NCBI GenBank assembly: GCA_026416815.1
Contig: JAOAEJ010000017.1
Span: 36,545-100,544, forward strand
Direction of reading: 5' to 3'
From: Clostridia bacterium
GTDB lineage: Bacteria > Bacillota > Clostridia > Acetivibrionales > DSM-2933
Length of the DNA stretch: 64,000 bases
The notes under the pieces are model-generated. The model made no database searches and was not told the origin of the DNA. It saw nothing but the letters and a program-made list of their open reading frames with translations. Numbering within the stretch: the first letter of the stretch is position 1; each line of letters begins with the position of its first letter. This document shows positions 26,704 through 40,700 of this stretch, in pieces. Made by a program: the position numbers and the translations under genes.

Positions 26704-28260
26704 TTAGTTTTCGTAATAGTCGCTATATGTATTATTGTCTTTATCCTGCACAACTACGTAGGTTTCCTCACCTTCATCGTAGTTATGTAACTCTAAATCT
26801 TTAGCATTATATTCATATCCGGTTTGTAACTCAGCATATGCCTTTGCCTCGAATACTATCATAGCATAAACTGTTTCACATCCTATAAAATCTCCGTAGT
26901 TTTCCTGTACTGAATCATTCATCAAGACTTTTTTTGCAATATCACTTAAGCTTTTGAATGCTTCTAAATCGGCTTTATCTTTTAGGAGTATGAACATTAT
27001 CGCTTCGCTACTGCCTAATTCATAGGGATTGTCCCACATACCATCAATCGGTATAAGCTGTGCTTTAGATTTTAAGGTTGAGATTGTTGATTTTTCAGCT
27101 TCTGTTAGTGGTATTGATGTGGCATTTACAACCCTTTCTATGTCGGCTTCGTTTACTTTGGGAGGGATTACTTCAAAGTTGCCATTAAATTCGCTGTATG
27201 TATATGTAGATTCGTAACTAGAATACAATTTATCAGGTGAAAGTGGGCTAAAAGTAGCGGTCAGCTTAATTAGCAATTTATTTATAACATTAGTTTCTTT
27301 GTCTATCTGAATCTCAGCATAAGCCTGAGAGACAGTATAGCTATTACTTTCATTTGCAGGCTCTAAAAAGCATACATTACCTTTTAGCGTCAAAACCCTG
27401 GTGTTTAAATCTTCATCAGCAATAAGGCCCGCGCAAACATAATCGTTGATACCTATAATATTTTCTGCATTTGTACTGTTAAAAAATAATTCATATTCAC
27501 TTTCATCGTAAATTGTTTTAGTCCATTTTTCAGCTTTATCAAACTTTTTATATTCGGAGTTGTTAAAATAATAGTATTCAGTTTCTAATATGTCGCCATT
27601 ATTATGCTGTGTTCTATACGTTTCATGCTTTATTTTATTATCTTTATCTAAGTCATGCAAAGTTTTAGAGGTATAACTATACTCTTTTTCATTTCCAAAC
27701 TTATTTGTTGTTTTTTCTACTTCTTCACACTTATACTTCTTTACATTTTTTGTTGATTCAATGGCTTTGTTAAGTATATCTTTAATACGGTTGAACTCTT
27801 TTTCATCCCTTATGTAAATTGTGCTTGAATTACTATGCCATACCACCTTCTTATTTAGACTTTGGGCAACAAAGCTTGCTGGTATGTATGTTTTGCCTTT
27901 ATATATCATCGGAGCTGCATCTATTGTCACAGCTTTATCATTGACATATGCTGTCTTACTGCCTATCTTAAGGTATATCTTGATTGAGTCTTTTGTTATT
28001 GCTATACTTTTTTCCTTGCCGTCCCATAGAATATTCTTACCATTGTTTTGTATGCCCAGATTAGTTAGTATTTCTACCATGGGTAGAAGAGTTCTACCAT
28101 TAGAGATTATAGGCGGGTTGGTATACTTTCCGAGGTTCCCGTCTACTATTATTTTTATATCGGGGTTTTCTTTTACGGTGTTTCCTGCGGAATAGGCAGT
28201 TGGTGAAACAAGTATTAAAGCTAGTAAGGATAGTGCCAGTGTGATTATAGCCTTTTTCAT
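26704..28260 (-). CDS. Secreted protein with copper amine oxidase N-terminal-like (stalk) domain
   Basis: 518-residue protein with a clear signal peptide (ITLALSLLALILVSPTAYSA). Residues ~30-140 form the stalk domain recognised by the pattern NGRTLLPMVEIL, YINDKAV-type strand and KTYIPASFVAQSLNKKVVWHS. The stalk domain is common in clostridial secreted proteins and is not itself an oxidase. The rest (~370 residues) is unrecognised, with long beta-rich stretches rich in Tyr, Lys and Glu. ATG 28260 has GGAGGT about 9 nt upstream; an earlier frame start lacks one. Probably monocistronic, given the terminator after it. The product should be extracellular, perhaps wall-associated. Confidence 0.85.
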   Translation of the reverse strand: MKKAIITLALSLLALILVSPTAYSAGNTVKENPDIKIIVDGNLGKYTNPPIISNGRTLLPMVEILTNLGIQNNGKNILWDGKEKSIAITKDSIKIYLKIGSKTAYVNDKAVTIDAAPMIYKGKTYIPASFVAQSLNKKVVWHSNSSTIYIRDEKEFNRIKDILNKAIESTKNVKKYKCEEVEKTTNKFGNEKEYSYTSKTLHDLDKDNKIKHETYRTQHNNGDILETEYYYFNNSEYKKFDKAEKWTKTIYDESEYELFFNSTNAENIIGINDYVCAGLIADEDLNTRVLTLKGNVCFLEPANESNSYTVSQAYAEIQIDKETNVINKLLIKLTATFSPLSPDKLYSSYESTYTYSEFNGNFEVIPPKVNEADIERVVNATSIPLTEAEKSTISTLKSKAQLIPIDGMWDNPYELGSSEAIMFILLKDKADLEAFKSLSDIAKKVLMNDSVQENYGDFIGCETVYAMIVFEAKAYAELQTGYEYNAKDLELHNYDEGEETYVVVQDKDNNTYSDYYEN

Positions 28261-28402
28261 GCATGTACCTCCAGTAAGGGTTTTTATTAGTATGATACCA
28301 TTTACGGTAGAATTTCTCAATAGAGTGTTAATTTCATATGTTTAAGCAAAGTAGTTTAAGCAAGGTTATTTTTGGGGCTTTGGAGCCGTCTAAAGCAGTT
28401 CT

Positions 28403-28528
28403 CCGAGAGGGAAACCAGTCGCGCCAGGTTTCCCTCTCGGACGCTCCCTTCCTTGCGCTGTGCTAGGAGGACCGGCTTCAATGGGCATCCTGCCCAGTGA
28501 AGCCTAAAACGCACGTCCTATGCGTTTT
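28403..28528. repeat. GC-rich block of three hairpins
   Basis: Three strong hairpins in 126 bp. The first is a perfect 14-bp stem, CCGAGAGGGAAACC (28403-28416) with GGTTTCCCTCTCGG (28427-28440). The second is GGCTTCA-TGGGCA (28474-28487) with TGCCCA-TGAAGCC (28491-28504), interrupted by one A/G pair. The third is AAAACGCA (28506-28513) with TGCGTTTT (28521-28528). The block lies in a 456-bp gap between the stalk-domain gene and the giant SLH gene. The last hairpin is followed by T on the plus strand. It could be a REP-like mosaic, a structured RNA or a miniature element; its GC content is unlike the flanks. Confidence 0.5.
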
Positions 28529-28669
28529 TCCCTTGAATATTGGGTGATTCATAGGTGACTTTGTAAGAGGCTTTGATGGAACTTAGTTTGTGGCTTTGTT
28601 AGAGTCTCTGTGGCTGTTGTGTGGGTTTTTTTGTTGGCTACTTCATTGGTGACTTTGTAGAGCAACCTA

Positions 28670-28700
28670 AAAAAGCCGGTGCTTTGTGCACCGGCTTTTT
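28670..28700 (-). terminator. Intrinsic terminator after the giant SLH gene
   Basis: Perfect 13-bp stem AAAAAGCCGGTGC (28670-28682) with GCACCGGCTTTTT (28688-28700) and a 5-nt loop, 16 bp beyond the stop codon, with a T-run on the minus strand. Confidence 0.92.
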
Positions 28701-28716
28701 GGTTGATTTACTTGGG

Positions 28717-31700
28717 CTATGGTTGTACTGTTATTGTGTTTGAGGCGGCACTTTCCGAGCCGCTTACTGTTTGGGTTACGTAGTATCCTGTGCCTGCCGG
28801 TACTGCTGTGAATTGGTATGTTGTGGCTGTTGCGGACAGGGTGTAGGTTTTAACTACTACGTTGCTGCTGTTGTAGAGTTTCAGTATTGCTCTTGGGGTT
28901 GCGCCGGATACGTATACTGTTCCGGAGCCGCCTGTGGCTTGTACTGTTACTTCTACCGGGGCTGAAGCTGCTCCTGTTATGCCGCTTATTGTTTGTTTTA
29001 CGTAGTAGCCTGTGCCTGCTGCTACAGCGGTGAACTGGTAGGTTGTGGCTGTACCGGTCAGGGTGTATGAGGCTACCTGGGTGTTGCTGCTGTTGTAGAG
29101 CCTTAGGGTTGACAGCAGTGCTGCTCCGGTTATTGTTACTGTTCTTGCCCCTCCTGTTACTATAGGGGTTACTTCAACGGTGTTTGATGGAACGCTTGTT
29201 GTTATACCTACCGTCTGTCTTACGTAGTAGCCCATACCTGCCGGTAATGCTGTGAATCTGTAGGTTGTTGCTACTCCTGTCAGTGTGTAGCTTGCTACAA
29301 GTGTATTACTGCTGTTGTACAGCTTGAGGGTTGCCAGCGGTGTTGCCCCCGACACGTCGAGTATACCTGCTCCACCTACCGCTGCTAAAGTTACATCTAC
29401 GACGTTGGACGTAAATCCTTCGGTGACTCCTACTGTTTGTGTCACGTAGTAACCTGTTCCTGCTGCCACTGATGTGAAGCTGTGGCTTGTTGCAGGACCT
29501 ACCAAGGTGTGGGTAGCTACTACAATGCTACTGCTATTATACAATTTGAGGGTCGCCAGTGCTGTTGCTCCCGAGACATTTACTGTCCCCGCTCCACCTA
29601 CGGCTGCCAGTGTTACGTTTACAGAGTTGGACGCTGTACTTTCAGCTCCATTAACTGTTTGTGTTACATAGTAGCCATTGCCTGCCGGTACCGCTGCAAA
29701 CTGGTATGTTGTTGCTGTTCCTGTCAGTGTATAGGTTGCCACTACAACGCTGCCGCTGTTGTAGAGTTTGAGGGTTGCCAGCGCTGTTGCTCCCGTTACA
29801 TTTACTGTTCCTGCGCTCCCTGCTGCTGTTACAGCTGCCGGTGCAGTACTGACTGCATTTGAAGCTGCACTATCGGCTCCGTTTACTGTCTGTTTCACAT
29901 AGTAGCCTGCTCCTACAGGCACAGCGGTGAACTGATGGGTTGTTGCCGGCCCGATGAGCGTATAGGTTGCAACTACAGCGTTACTGCTGTTGTAGAGTTT
30001 GAGGGTCGCCAGCGCTGTTGCTCCCGTTACGTCTATTGTCCTTGCTCCCCCTGTACTTCCTGTAGCTACTAGCGTCGTTGGTGCTACCGTCACTGTATTT
30101 GAAGCGGCGCTTTCTACTCCGTTTACTGTCTGCTTGACATAGTAGCCTGCGCCTACAGGCACGGCGGTGAACTGATATGTTGTAGCCGGACCAATCAGCG
30201 TATAGGTATCTACCAGTACGCTACTGCTGTTATATAGCTTAAGGACTGCCAGAGGTGTCGCTCCGGTTACATCTACTGTTCCTGCTCCGTTTACGCTGCC
30301 TGCTGCTGTGACTGCTGCCGGAAGAACATCTACTGCATTTGAAGCCGAACCTTCCGTTCCGCTTACTGTTTGTGTCACATAATACCCTGCTCCCACAGCT
30401 ACTGCGGTAAATTGGTGTGTAGTTGCTGAGCCTACCAGCGTATGGCTTGCAACCAATACACTACTGCTGTTATAAAGCTTCAGGATTGCCAGCGGTGTTG
30501 CTCCCGTTACATTTACGGTTCCTACTCCGCCTATTGCTGCAGGTGTAACTTCTACTAAGTTTGAAGCTAAGCTGTCAACTCCGTTTATATTTTGTTTTAC
30601 GTAGTACCCGATACCTGCAGGTACCGATGTAAATCTATAGCTTGTTGCCACGCCGGTAAGGGTATAGCTTCCTATCAGAGTATTGCTGCTGTTGTAAAGC
30701 TTCAGGGTTGCTAATGTTGTTGCTCCCGATACATCTACTATCCTTGCACCGCCTGCTGCTGTTACTCCGCTTGCAACTACTGTCACTGTATTTGAAGCAG
30801 GGCCGTCTGCACCGTTGATGGATTGCCTTACATAGTAGCCTGCTCCAGCCGGTACCGATGTAAATTGGTATGTCGTTGCCAATCCGACTAGGGTATATGT
30901 GTCAACAACTGCGTTACTGCTGTTGTACAGCTTTAGTGCAGCTGACTGGGTTGCTCCCGATACATCTATGGTCATTGCCCCATTACTGCTTCCCACTGCC
31001 GTTACTGCTGAAGGAGCCACATTTACTGTATTGGAAATATTGCTGTCTACACCGTTTACCGTTTGCCTTACATAGTAGCCTGCTCCCATAGGTACCGCCG
31101 TAAACTGGTGGGTTGTTGCTACACCAACCAGTGTTTGGCTTGCAATCAGAGTATTGCCACTATTGTAAAGGTTCAAGGTTGCCAGTGCTGTTGCTCCCGA
31201 TACATTTATAGTCATAGCTGCATTTGTGCTTCCTGTAATTATCAGTGTAGGTGGAAGTACATCCACAGGGTTTGACGGAGTACTTTCAAAGCCATTTACC
31301 ACCTGCTTGACATAGTAGCCTGTTCCTACTGCTACGTTTGTAAACTTGTAGGATGTAGCTGTTCCTGTAAGGGTATAGGTGGCAACTACGGAGTCGCTGC
31401 TGTCATATAGTGTAAGCACTGCCCTTTGAGCTGCTCCGGTTACATTAACCTCCCGTACTCCACCTACCGCTGTCACAGTTCCCGGCGTCACATCCACCGC
31501 ATTGGACGGCGTACTGTTGGCTCCGTTTATTGTCTGCACCACATAATAGCCTGCGCCTACTGCTACTCCGGTGAATCTGTAGGTTGTCGCCATACCTGTC
31601 AGCGTATAGCTTGTTATTAATGTATTGCTATTGTTATAGAGTTTTAAGTTTGCAAGAGAAGTTGCTCCCGATACATCTATGGCTCCTGCTCCTCCGGTGC

Positions 31701-34700
31701 TTCCTACGACTGTTACCGCTGCCGGTATCACATCTACAGCGTTTGAAGCCGGGCTGCTTACACTACCTATTGTCTGTTTTACATAGTAACCTGTTCCTGC
31801 AGGTACACCGGTAAACGTATGGGTTGTTGCCGGACCTACCAGCGTGTAGCTTGCAATCTGCACGTTGCTGCTTGTATAAAGCTTCAGTGCTGCAAGTGGT
31901 GAAGCCCCGGTGACATCAACGGTGCCAGCTCCCCCTGTACTTCCTGTAATACTTACTGCTGTCGGTGTTACTGTTACTGCGTTGGAAGCAGCACTTCCTA
32001 CACCGTTTACAAACTGTTTTACATAGTACCCTGTTCCCGCAGGTACTGTTGTAAATTGATGTGAAGTTGCAACTCCCGAAAGTGTATAAGTATCCATCAG
32101 TGTATTGCTGCTGTTGTAAAGGTTCAATGTAGCAAAGAGTTCTGCTCCTGTCACATCTACCGTTTCAGAGCCCCCTACCGCTGTTACTGCTGTAGGTGCC
32201 ACGTTTACAGTGTTGGACGGTAAGCTGTCAAATCCACCTATTGTCTGGATTACGTAGTAGCCTGTTCCTGCCGGTACTGATGTAAATCTGTAGGTGGTAG
32301 CTGAGCCTGTAAGTGTATAGGTTGCAATTAAAGTATCGCTTCCATCATACAGGGTTAATACTGCCAATGGAGTTGCTCCCGATACATCTACTGTACCTGC
32401 TCCGCCTGCTGCCGTTACCCTTCCCGGTGTAACATCTACAGCATTGGACGCGCTGCCTTCTGCTCCGTTTACAGTCTGTTTTACATAGTAGCCTTCACCT
32501 ATCGGTACTGAAGTAAATCTATAGGTTGTAGCTGCTCCGATGAGCGTATAGGTCCCAACTACTGTATTGCTGCTGTTATAGAGCTTTAATGTTGCTAAAG
32601 CTACTGCTCCTGTTACGTCTACTGTTCCGACCCCATCAGTACTTCCTGCGGCTGTTACCGCAGATGGTTCAACCGTCACTCCATTGGAAACATCACTTTC
32701 TGCCCCGCTTATAGTTTGTTTCACATAATATCCTGTTCCAGCCGCTATGGACGTGAATTGGTATGTTGTTGCCAAAGCACCCAGGGTATAAGTGGAAACC
32801 ACTGTATTGCTGCTGTTATAGAGTTTCAAGGTTGCCAGTGGTGCAGCACCGATTACATCTACTGTTCCGGCTCCTCCCGCACTACCTGCAGCTGTAACTG
32901 CTCCCGGTATTACATTTACAGTATTGGAAGCTGCACTTTCCACTCCACCTACAGTTTGTTTTACATAATAGCCTGCACCCGGTATTACTGCTGTAAACTG
33001 GTATGTAGTAGCTCCTCCTACCAGGGTGTTTGACGCCACCAGTGTGTCGCTGCTGTCATACAGCTTCAAGGTTGCCAGAAGTGTCGCCCCGGACACATCT
33101 ACTGTACCGGCTCCTCCGCTGCTTCCTACCGCTGTTACTGCTGCCGGGATTACATTTACAGCATTTGAGGCTGCTCCTTCTACACTGTTCACAGTCTGCT
33201 TCACATAGTAGTCTGCTCCGATTGCGATTCCGCTGAACTGGTAAGTGGTAGCTGATCCTGTAAGTGTATAGCTTGCAACTTCCACATTACCGGAGTTGTA
33301 CAGTTTCAAGGTTGAAAGCGGTGCTGCCAGTGATACGCTCACCGAACCCACTCCTCCAGCTGCTGCCGGAGTTACTTCTATACTATTTGAAGCCGCACTT
33401 TCAAAGTTGCTTACCGTTTGTTTTACATAGTAGCCGCTGTCTGCGGTGACCGATGTGAACTGGTAAGCTGTAGCTACACCTGTGAGTGTATAGGTCTTAA
33501 CTACTGCATTGCTGCTGTTGTAAAGCTTCAGTGTCGCCAGAGGAGTTGCTCCTGTGACATCTACTGTTCCTGCTCCACCTGCTGCAGTGACTACTGCCGG
33601 TTCTACATCTACCTTATTTGATGCCGGGCTGTCCGCTCCGTTTACATTTTGCTTCACATAGTAGTTCTTTCCTACTGCTACCGATGTAAATTGGTGGGTT
33701 GTAGCCACACCAACAAGCGTATAGGTGGCAACCAGCGTATTGCTGCTGTTGTAAAGCTTGAGTGTTGCCAGGGCAGTTGCGCCGGTTACATCTATCGCAC
33801 CTGCACCGTTTGTACTTCCTGTTATTGTTACAACCGGTGGGTTGTTTATGCTGCCTGTCATATCCGAAGCAAGAGTAGTTGCAGTTGCTTTTACCCTTAC
33901 CCTCAGGTCATTGTTTGGTGCTATGGACAGGTTGATAGTCTGTGTTCCTGCTGCAATATTGGCTGTTACAGGGCTCCACGTTGAACCGCCATTGGTGCTA
34001 TATTCCATAGAGGTCACAGCCCCTACCAGTCTGACTGCGCTTTGTCCCCCTGTTACATTGGCGGATACTGCAGGTGCAGATGCCGCAGGCGCTATCGTTG
34101 CTACCAGCCTGTAGTTTGCAGTCTGAGTTTTAGCACGTACATAAACCTTGCCTGCTGTAAACGTCACGTTTGTGTTTGTATTGGTACACGCTGTCCATGT
34201 TCCATCGGTTCCGTTTGTTGAATTTAAACTGTATTCCATTGTTGCAGTTGTTCCGTTTATTTGTTTAGCAGCTACATTAATTACCACGGTATTCAGATTA
34301 AGGTTTGCAGTAAAGGTCATCGTTTGTATCTGGCTTGGCAAAGTGGTCTGAGTTGCTTTTAGCCTTACCTGTACCGTAGCTGCACCACTGAAGTCTCCCG
34401 GAACATCGCCCGATACCCAAGCTCCGGTTCCTATTTTATATTCATATATATATGCTCCCATTCCGTCAGTCTCATCGAGTCCTGTAATTGTATTGGCAAC
34501 ATCGTCATATGCAAGGGTCGGTGCTGATGTTGCTGCCGCTATGGTTGCCTTAAGTACAGGCAGTGAAGGAAGCATTGTAGCGGTAGCTTTTGTACGGAAC
34601 TCTATATATCCGTCAACAAAGGTAATCCCACTTGTTGTCCCTCCTGCTGTTACCGCTGTCCATGTACCACCGTCCAACCTGTACTGCATTGTGTCTGCAG

Positions 34701-37700
34701 TACCTGTGATTTGTCCTGCCGCCACGTCATAGCCTATACCCGATACATCAGGAATAGGTGCCATTGTAACCGTTCTTACCAATCTATAGTTTGAGGTATT
34801 GGCCTTTTCCCTTACATATACATCCCCTGCTACAAATGATACGTTTGTGTTAGCAGCTGTACAGTCTGTCCATGTTCCGTTTGTACCATTGGTGGAATCA
34901 AGGCTGTACTGCATTGCTGTTGTTGTACCTGTAAGCTTCCCTGCTGCTACATCCACTCCTACTCCAGTGAGGACAAGTACGCTTGTACTCATAGGTATTT
35001 TTACCGGAGTCGTCTGCAGATTCGGGGTGGTAGCGGCATCTTCGGCTACCACATATATGTCGTAGGATGTCGATACCGACAATCCGCTTATGTTTATGGT
35101 TGCCTCGCTGTTTGCGGTCAAAGCCACATTTCCCTTCATGTTAGCAGCTACGGCGGTATTGGAGCCATTGTTTCCTGCCTTGACCTGCGCCACCGTCGGA
35201 GCCGTTGCACCTGCCGGTACTACTACGAAGTACGCCTTACCGTCAGAGTCTGTTTGCACAAGTACTGCAGCCGAAGTATCACTATTGGAGCCCAATTTCG
35301 GATATGTTGCCGCATATGCCGGTGGTGTCAGGTCGGGCATTGTAACACTAAGTTTAACCACTGTTGCCTGAAGGTTTGAAGAATTATCCTCCGAAACCAC
35401 ATAGATGTCATAAGTGTTTAATACCGTCAATCCTGTAATTGTCACCGTACCCGGGTTGTTTGCGGTCAGGCTTATGTTCCCCTTCATACTGCCTGCGAGT
35501 GCTGCATTGGAAGCATTGGTACCCGCTTTGACCTGTGCAGCCGTCGGAGCTGTTGCACCTGAGCTTAGTACTGCAAAATATGTCTTTCCGCCCTCGTTTA
35601 TCTGTGCAAGCAGGTCTACTGATGTTTCGGTCTTTGTCCCAAGCTTCGGATATCCTGTAACGTTTACCGGTGGTGTTGTATCCGGTGTAGGGTCTGTTAC
35701 CATAGTTATCTTTAAAGGTGTTGACTGCAGGTTTCCTGCTGTATCCTCAGCTGCTACGTAAATATCGTAGGTTGTTATTTGTGTTAATCCTATAATAGTA
35801 ATGGTAGCCTGATTGTCTGCGATGAGGGTTATATTACCCTTCATATTTGTAGGTTGGGCTACGTTTGAAGCATTGGTACCCGCCTTTACCTGTGCTGCTG
35901 TTGGAGCAGAAGCCCCTCCTGCCAATACCACAAAGTATGCCTTACCGTTTTCGTTGGTCTGCACAAGTACATTCAGTATTGTATCCGCTCTGGTTCCTGC
36001 TTGAGGGTAACCTCCCGCATTAACCGGCGCTATACCGTCCACCACAATTGCTTTAGTGTTACCCAGTGAGCCCGCTGCTCCTGGAGCCGCAAGGGTGAGG
36101 TTGGCGTTTACCGCCGTACCTGAGTTTCTGATTGAAGCACCGCCTCCAATATCAAGGGAAGTGGTAGCTTTATAATCTAGGTCTGCTGTGGAGTCACCGG
36201 ACTGCACTACATAACTGAATGTCAGGGTCGGTGTCCCGGCTCCACCTGTATATCCGGCATCACGGTCTGTTGCTCCGGTCTCCATATGAAGCATCGGAGT
36301 ACCTGTCACATCTACCGCACCACTGAAGGTGACAGTTACAGTTATTGTCTGTCCGGCTTTATATGTGCCGTCTGCACTTGTCGCACTTACACCGGTTACT
36401 GTAACCGGTGGCACATAGGCGTCTATGGTGATATCTCCCGAAGCAATGTTTCCGGCTCTATCCTGAACATTTACAGCGGTTATCACAAAGTCTGCCGCAA
36501 TTGCTGCTGTACTTAGCCCTGCATTACGCAGTTGTGCAGTTATACCGTCTACTGCCGGGGTAATTGTAAGGTCGCCGGCTGCGATTCCTGTAATCCAGTT
36601 ACCTCCTGCTGCAGTATTGGCTTTTATCTGGTTAAGGATAGCCGTCCACGAAGTGTCGGACAGCGGCCCGTTTACTGCCGTAAGTGTGAGGGTTCCTCCC
36701 GCAGGCAATGTGTTCTGTCCCGAAATATTTATTGCCGTAGGGGCTGTTGTGTCTATTTTTATTGCTCTTGAGCTGCCCAGCGATCCGGCTGCCCCCGGAG
36801 CTGCCAGTGTGAGCGTAGCATTTACCGTAGTCCCCGCATTTTTGATTGTACCGCCGTTTAATACAAGGGATGCTGCTGCCATATAATCCAGGTCGGCTGA
36901 TGTATCTCCCGGCTGCACCACATAATCGAAGGTCAAGGTGGTAGTACCTGTACCTCCTGCGTACACCGCGTCGTGGTCTGTTGCTCCTGTTTCAAGGTGA
37001 AGTACCGGTGAACCGGTCACATCTACCGCTTTATCAAAGGTCACTGTAATTGCAATGGTATCCGCAGCCTTGTACGAGCTGTCAGGTGTAGTGGAATTTA
37101 CTACCGTCACTACAGCAGGGCTTATATATAGGAAGGAATCGATTGTAATATTGCTTCCCGCTGTGTTTCCTGCTCTATCCACCACATTTGTACCTGTAAT
37201 TACAAAGTCAGCGTTTATAGTAGCTGCACTTCCGCTTGTATTTGTTAACGTTGCAGTTATTCCACTAACTGCCGGAGCTATGGTCAGGTTGGTGGAGGCT
37301 ATGCCTGTAATCCAGTTGGCTCCCCCACCGGTATTGGACTTGATCTGGTTGAGTATCGAAGTCCACGAAGCATCGGTCAGCGGTCCGTCTACTGCAGTGA
37401 GTGTCAGTGTTCCGCCCGCAGATATATTATTCTGCGCCGATATGTTAATAGCTGTAGGAGCTGTAGTATCTATTATAATAGCCTTGTTCTTCCCTAGTGA
37501 GCCTGTGTCTCCAGGAGCTGGCAGAGCAAGGGAGGCATTTATAACGGTACCGGCATTTTTCATGGTAGCTCCATTCAACATCAGCGCAGTTGTTGCTGTA
37601 TAGTCGAGGTCAGCTGCTGTATCACCCGCTTGCACTGTGTAGTTGAACATAAGGGTGTCTGTTCCTGCGCCTCCTGCATATACTGCGTCACGGTCTGTTG

Positions 37701-40700
37701 ATCCCGTTTCCAGCTTGAGAACCGGTGTTCCGGTTACATCTACTGCTCCACTGAAGGTTACCGTTACATTTAGTATCTGCCCTGCTTTATATGACCCGTC
37801 AGGGTTTGTAGCAGTTACATCGGTAATAGCTACTGCCGGAGTACATGAGTCAATTGTTATATCGCTCGCTGCAGCATTGCCCGCTCTGTCTACCACATTG
37901 GTATTGGTGATAACAAAATCGGAGATTATCGTTGCCTTATTTATGCTGCTGTTAATCAACGCTGCTGTGATTCCATCGGTAGCTGGCGTAATACTAAGGT
38001 CAGCTGCCGTAATTCCGGTAATCCAGTTGCTTCCCGCTGCCGTATTCGCTTTTATTTCATCTAATATAGCTGTCCATGAAGCATTGGATATAGGTCCGTT
38101 AACTGCGGTTAAAGTCACGCTGCCGTTTGCCAGTATAAAGTTCTGGTTCGATATATCTATGGTAGTCGGCGCTGTAGTATCTATTACAATGGCCTTTGAA
38201 GCAGCCAATGATCCCGCAGCTCCCGGAGCCGCCAGTGTAAGCGTTGCATTCACAGCAGTTCCTGCATTCTTCACTGTACCTCCATTCAATGCAAGAGAAG
38301 TTATTGCTGTGTAGTCAAGGTCTCCAGCTATATCCCCTGCTTGTACAGTATAGTTGAATGTCAGCGTAGCTGTGCCCGAGCCTGACGTATAAACTGCATC
38401 ACGGTCTGTCGATCCTGTTTCCAGTTTGAGAACCGGTGCCCCGGTTACATCTACTGCTCTGTCAAAGGTTACTGCCACAGCTATGATACTTCCTGCTTTA
38501 TACCAACCGTCACCAGTAGAAGCACTTACTGCTATTACTACTGCCGGTGGTGGCGGCGTATAGGAGTCTACGGTAATATTGCTTGCCGCAGTATTACCCG
38601 CTATATCGGTGATATTTGTGCCGGTGATTACAAAGTCGGCATTTATTGTCGCCGCGCTGCCGTTTCCGTTATTTAATTCAGCGGTTACTCCATTGCCTGC
38701 CGGGGTAATAGTAAGGTCGGAGGCTGCTATTCCGCTTATCCAATTGCCTCCACCTGCTGTATTGGCCTTAATGTCGTTAAGTACTGCTGTCCATGAAGCA
38801 CTTGTAAGTGGTCCGTTTACAGCTGTCAGTGTCACGCTTCCGTTACCCGGTATGGTATTCTGTGACGATATAGTTATCGCTGTAGGCGCTGTAGTATCTA
38901 TTACTATTGCATGGGCTCCGCCAAAGGTTCCTACAGTCGGCAGTGTAAGTATTGCATTAAGCCCTGTACCTACCTCCTTGATAGTGCCTCCGTTCAGCGC
39001 AAAGGACGAAGTTGATATATAGTCAAGGTCTGCTGATGTATCCCCTGCCTGCACTGTATATCTGAATGTCAGTGTATTGGTCCCGCTTCCGCCTACATAA
39101 ACTGCGTCACGGTCTACGCTGCCTGTCTCAATGTGAATCAAAGGTGCCCCTGTTACATCTACTGCACCATCGTATACTACATTGAGGTCAACTGTTTGTC
39201 CCGCTTTATATGAACCGTCAGGTGTAGTGCTTCCCACGCTTATTACAACAGGTACGTTTAAGAAGGAGTCTACTGTGATACTTCCTGCTGCCGTATTTCC
39301 TGCCCTGTCGGTTACATTTGTATTGCTTATTACAAAGTCGGCATTTATTGTAGCTGGATTTGCGCTTCCATTTCTAAGCTGTGCTGTTACTCCGTCGGAA
39401 GCCGGCAATATACTCAGATTGTTTGATACTATTCCTGTAATCCAGCTGCTGCCTGCTGCAGTGTTGGCCTTTATCTGTGCAAGTATTGCCAACCATGAGT
39501 TGTTTGAAAGAGGCCCGTTTACTGCGGTCAGTACTACATTTCCATTACCCGGTATGGTATTCTGGGAGGATATATTAATCGCTGTAGGAGCATCTGTGTC
39601 TACTACTACATTATGTGCATGGCCTAATGAGCTTTCTACACCGGGATTTGCAAGTGTTAGCGAAGCGTCTATTGCAGAGCCTGCGTTTTTGATTGTACCT
39701 CCGTTTAATACCAATGAGCCTGTTCCCACATAATCCAGGTCTGCCGATGTATCTCCAGCCTGAACAGTATAGCTGAATGTCAGTACAGCTGCACCGCTTC
39801 CGCCTGTATAAACAGCACTGCGGTCTGTTGCTCCGGTTTCAAGCTGCAGCGATGGCGTACCTGTCACATCTACTGCAGTATCAAAGGTCACCGTAAGCTG
39901 TATTATATCTCCCGCATTATAAGAGCCGTCTCCAGTGGTTGCCCCTACCTGGACCACCGTTGCAGGAGCTGGAGGCGAGTAGGAATCTACTATAATATCG
40001 GTACCAGCAGTATTGCCTGCCCTATCCGTTACGTTCGCTGCAGTTATCACAAAATCTGTCTTTATTGCAGCAGGATTTGAGCTTCCGTTATTTAATACCG
40101 CAGTGATACCGTCGGCATTTGGAGTAATTGTAAGATTGCTTGCCGATACTCCTGTAATCCAGTCACCGCCTGCTGAGGTATTTGCTTTTATCTGGGTAAG
40201 TATAGCCGCCCATGAAGCATCGGTCAGTGGACCGTTTACCGCTGTCAGGGTAACACTGCCATTTCCGGGTATTACATTCCGGGACGATATATTTATGCCT
40301 GAAGGCGCTATATTATCTATTACTATTACTTTAGAACTGCCTAAAGAACCGGATGTTCCTGGCGCTGGCAGTGTCAATGTAACGTCTACGGTTGTTGTCC
40401 TGTTTCTTATGGTCCCACCGCTCAGTGTAAGCGCAGTTACCGTTGTATAATCGAGGTTTGCAGAGTTATCCCCTGCCTGCACCGTATAGTCAAAGGTGAG
40501 AGTATTTGTGCCGGAGCCGCTTACATAGGCTGCGTCTCTGTCGGTTGTGCCTGTCTCCAGGCGCAGCACTGGAGTACCGGTTACATCCACAGGCCTGTCA
40601 AAGGTCACTGTGACATGTATTGTATCTCCTGCGTTATAGAAGCCGTTTGTGTTGGTTGAGCTTACCAATGTCACTAATGCCGCCGGAGGATTGCTGGAAG

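Noticed and set aside
28403..28528. Group II intron domain or tRNA-like structure
   Set aside because: No domain V sequence, no cloverleaf and no CCA or T-loop motif.
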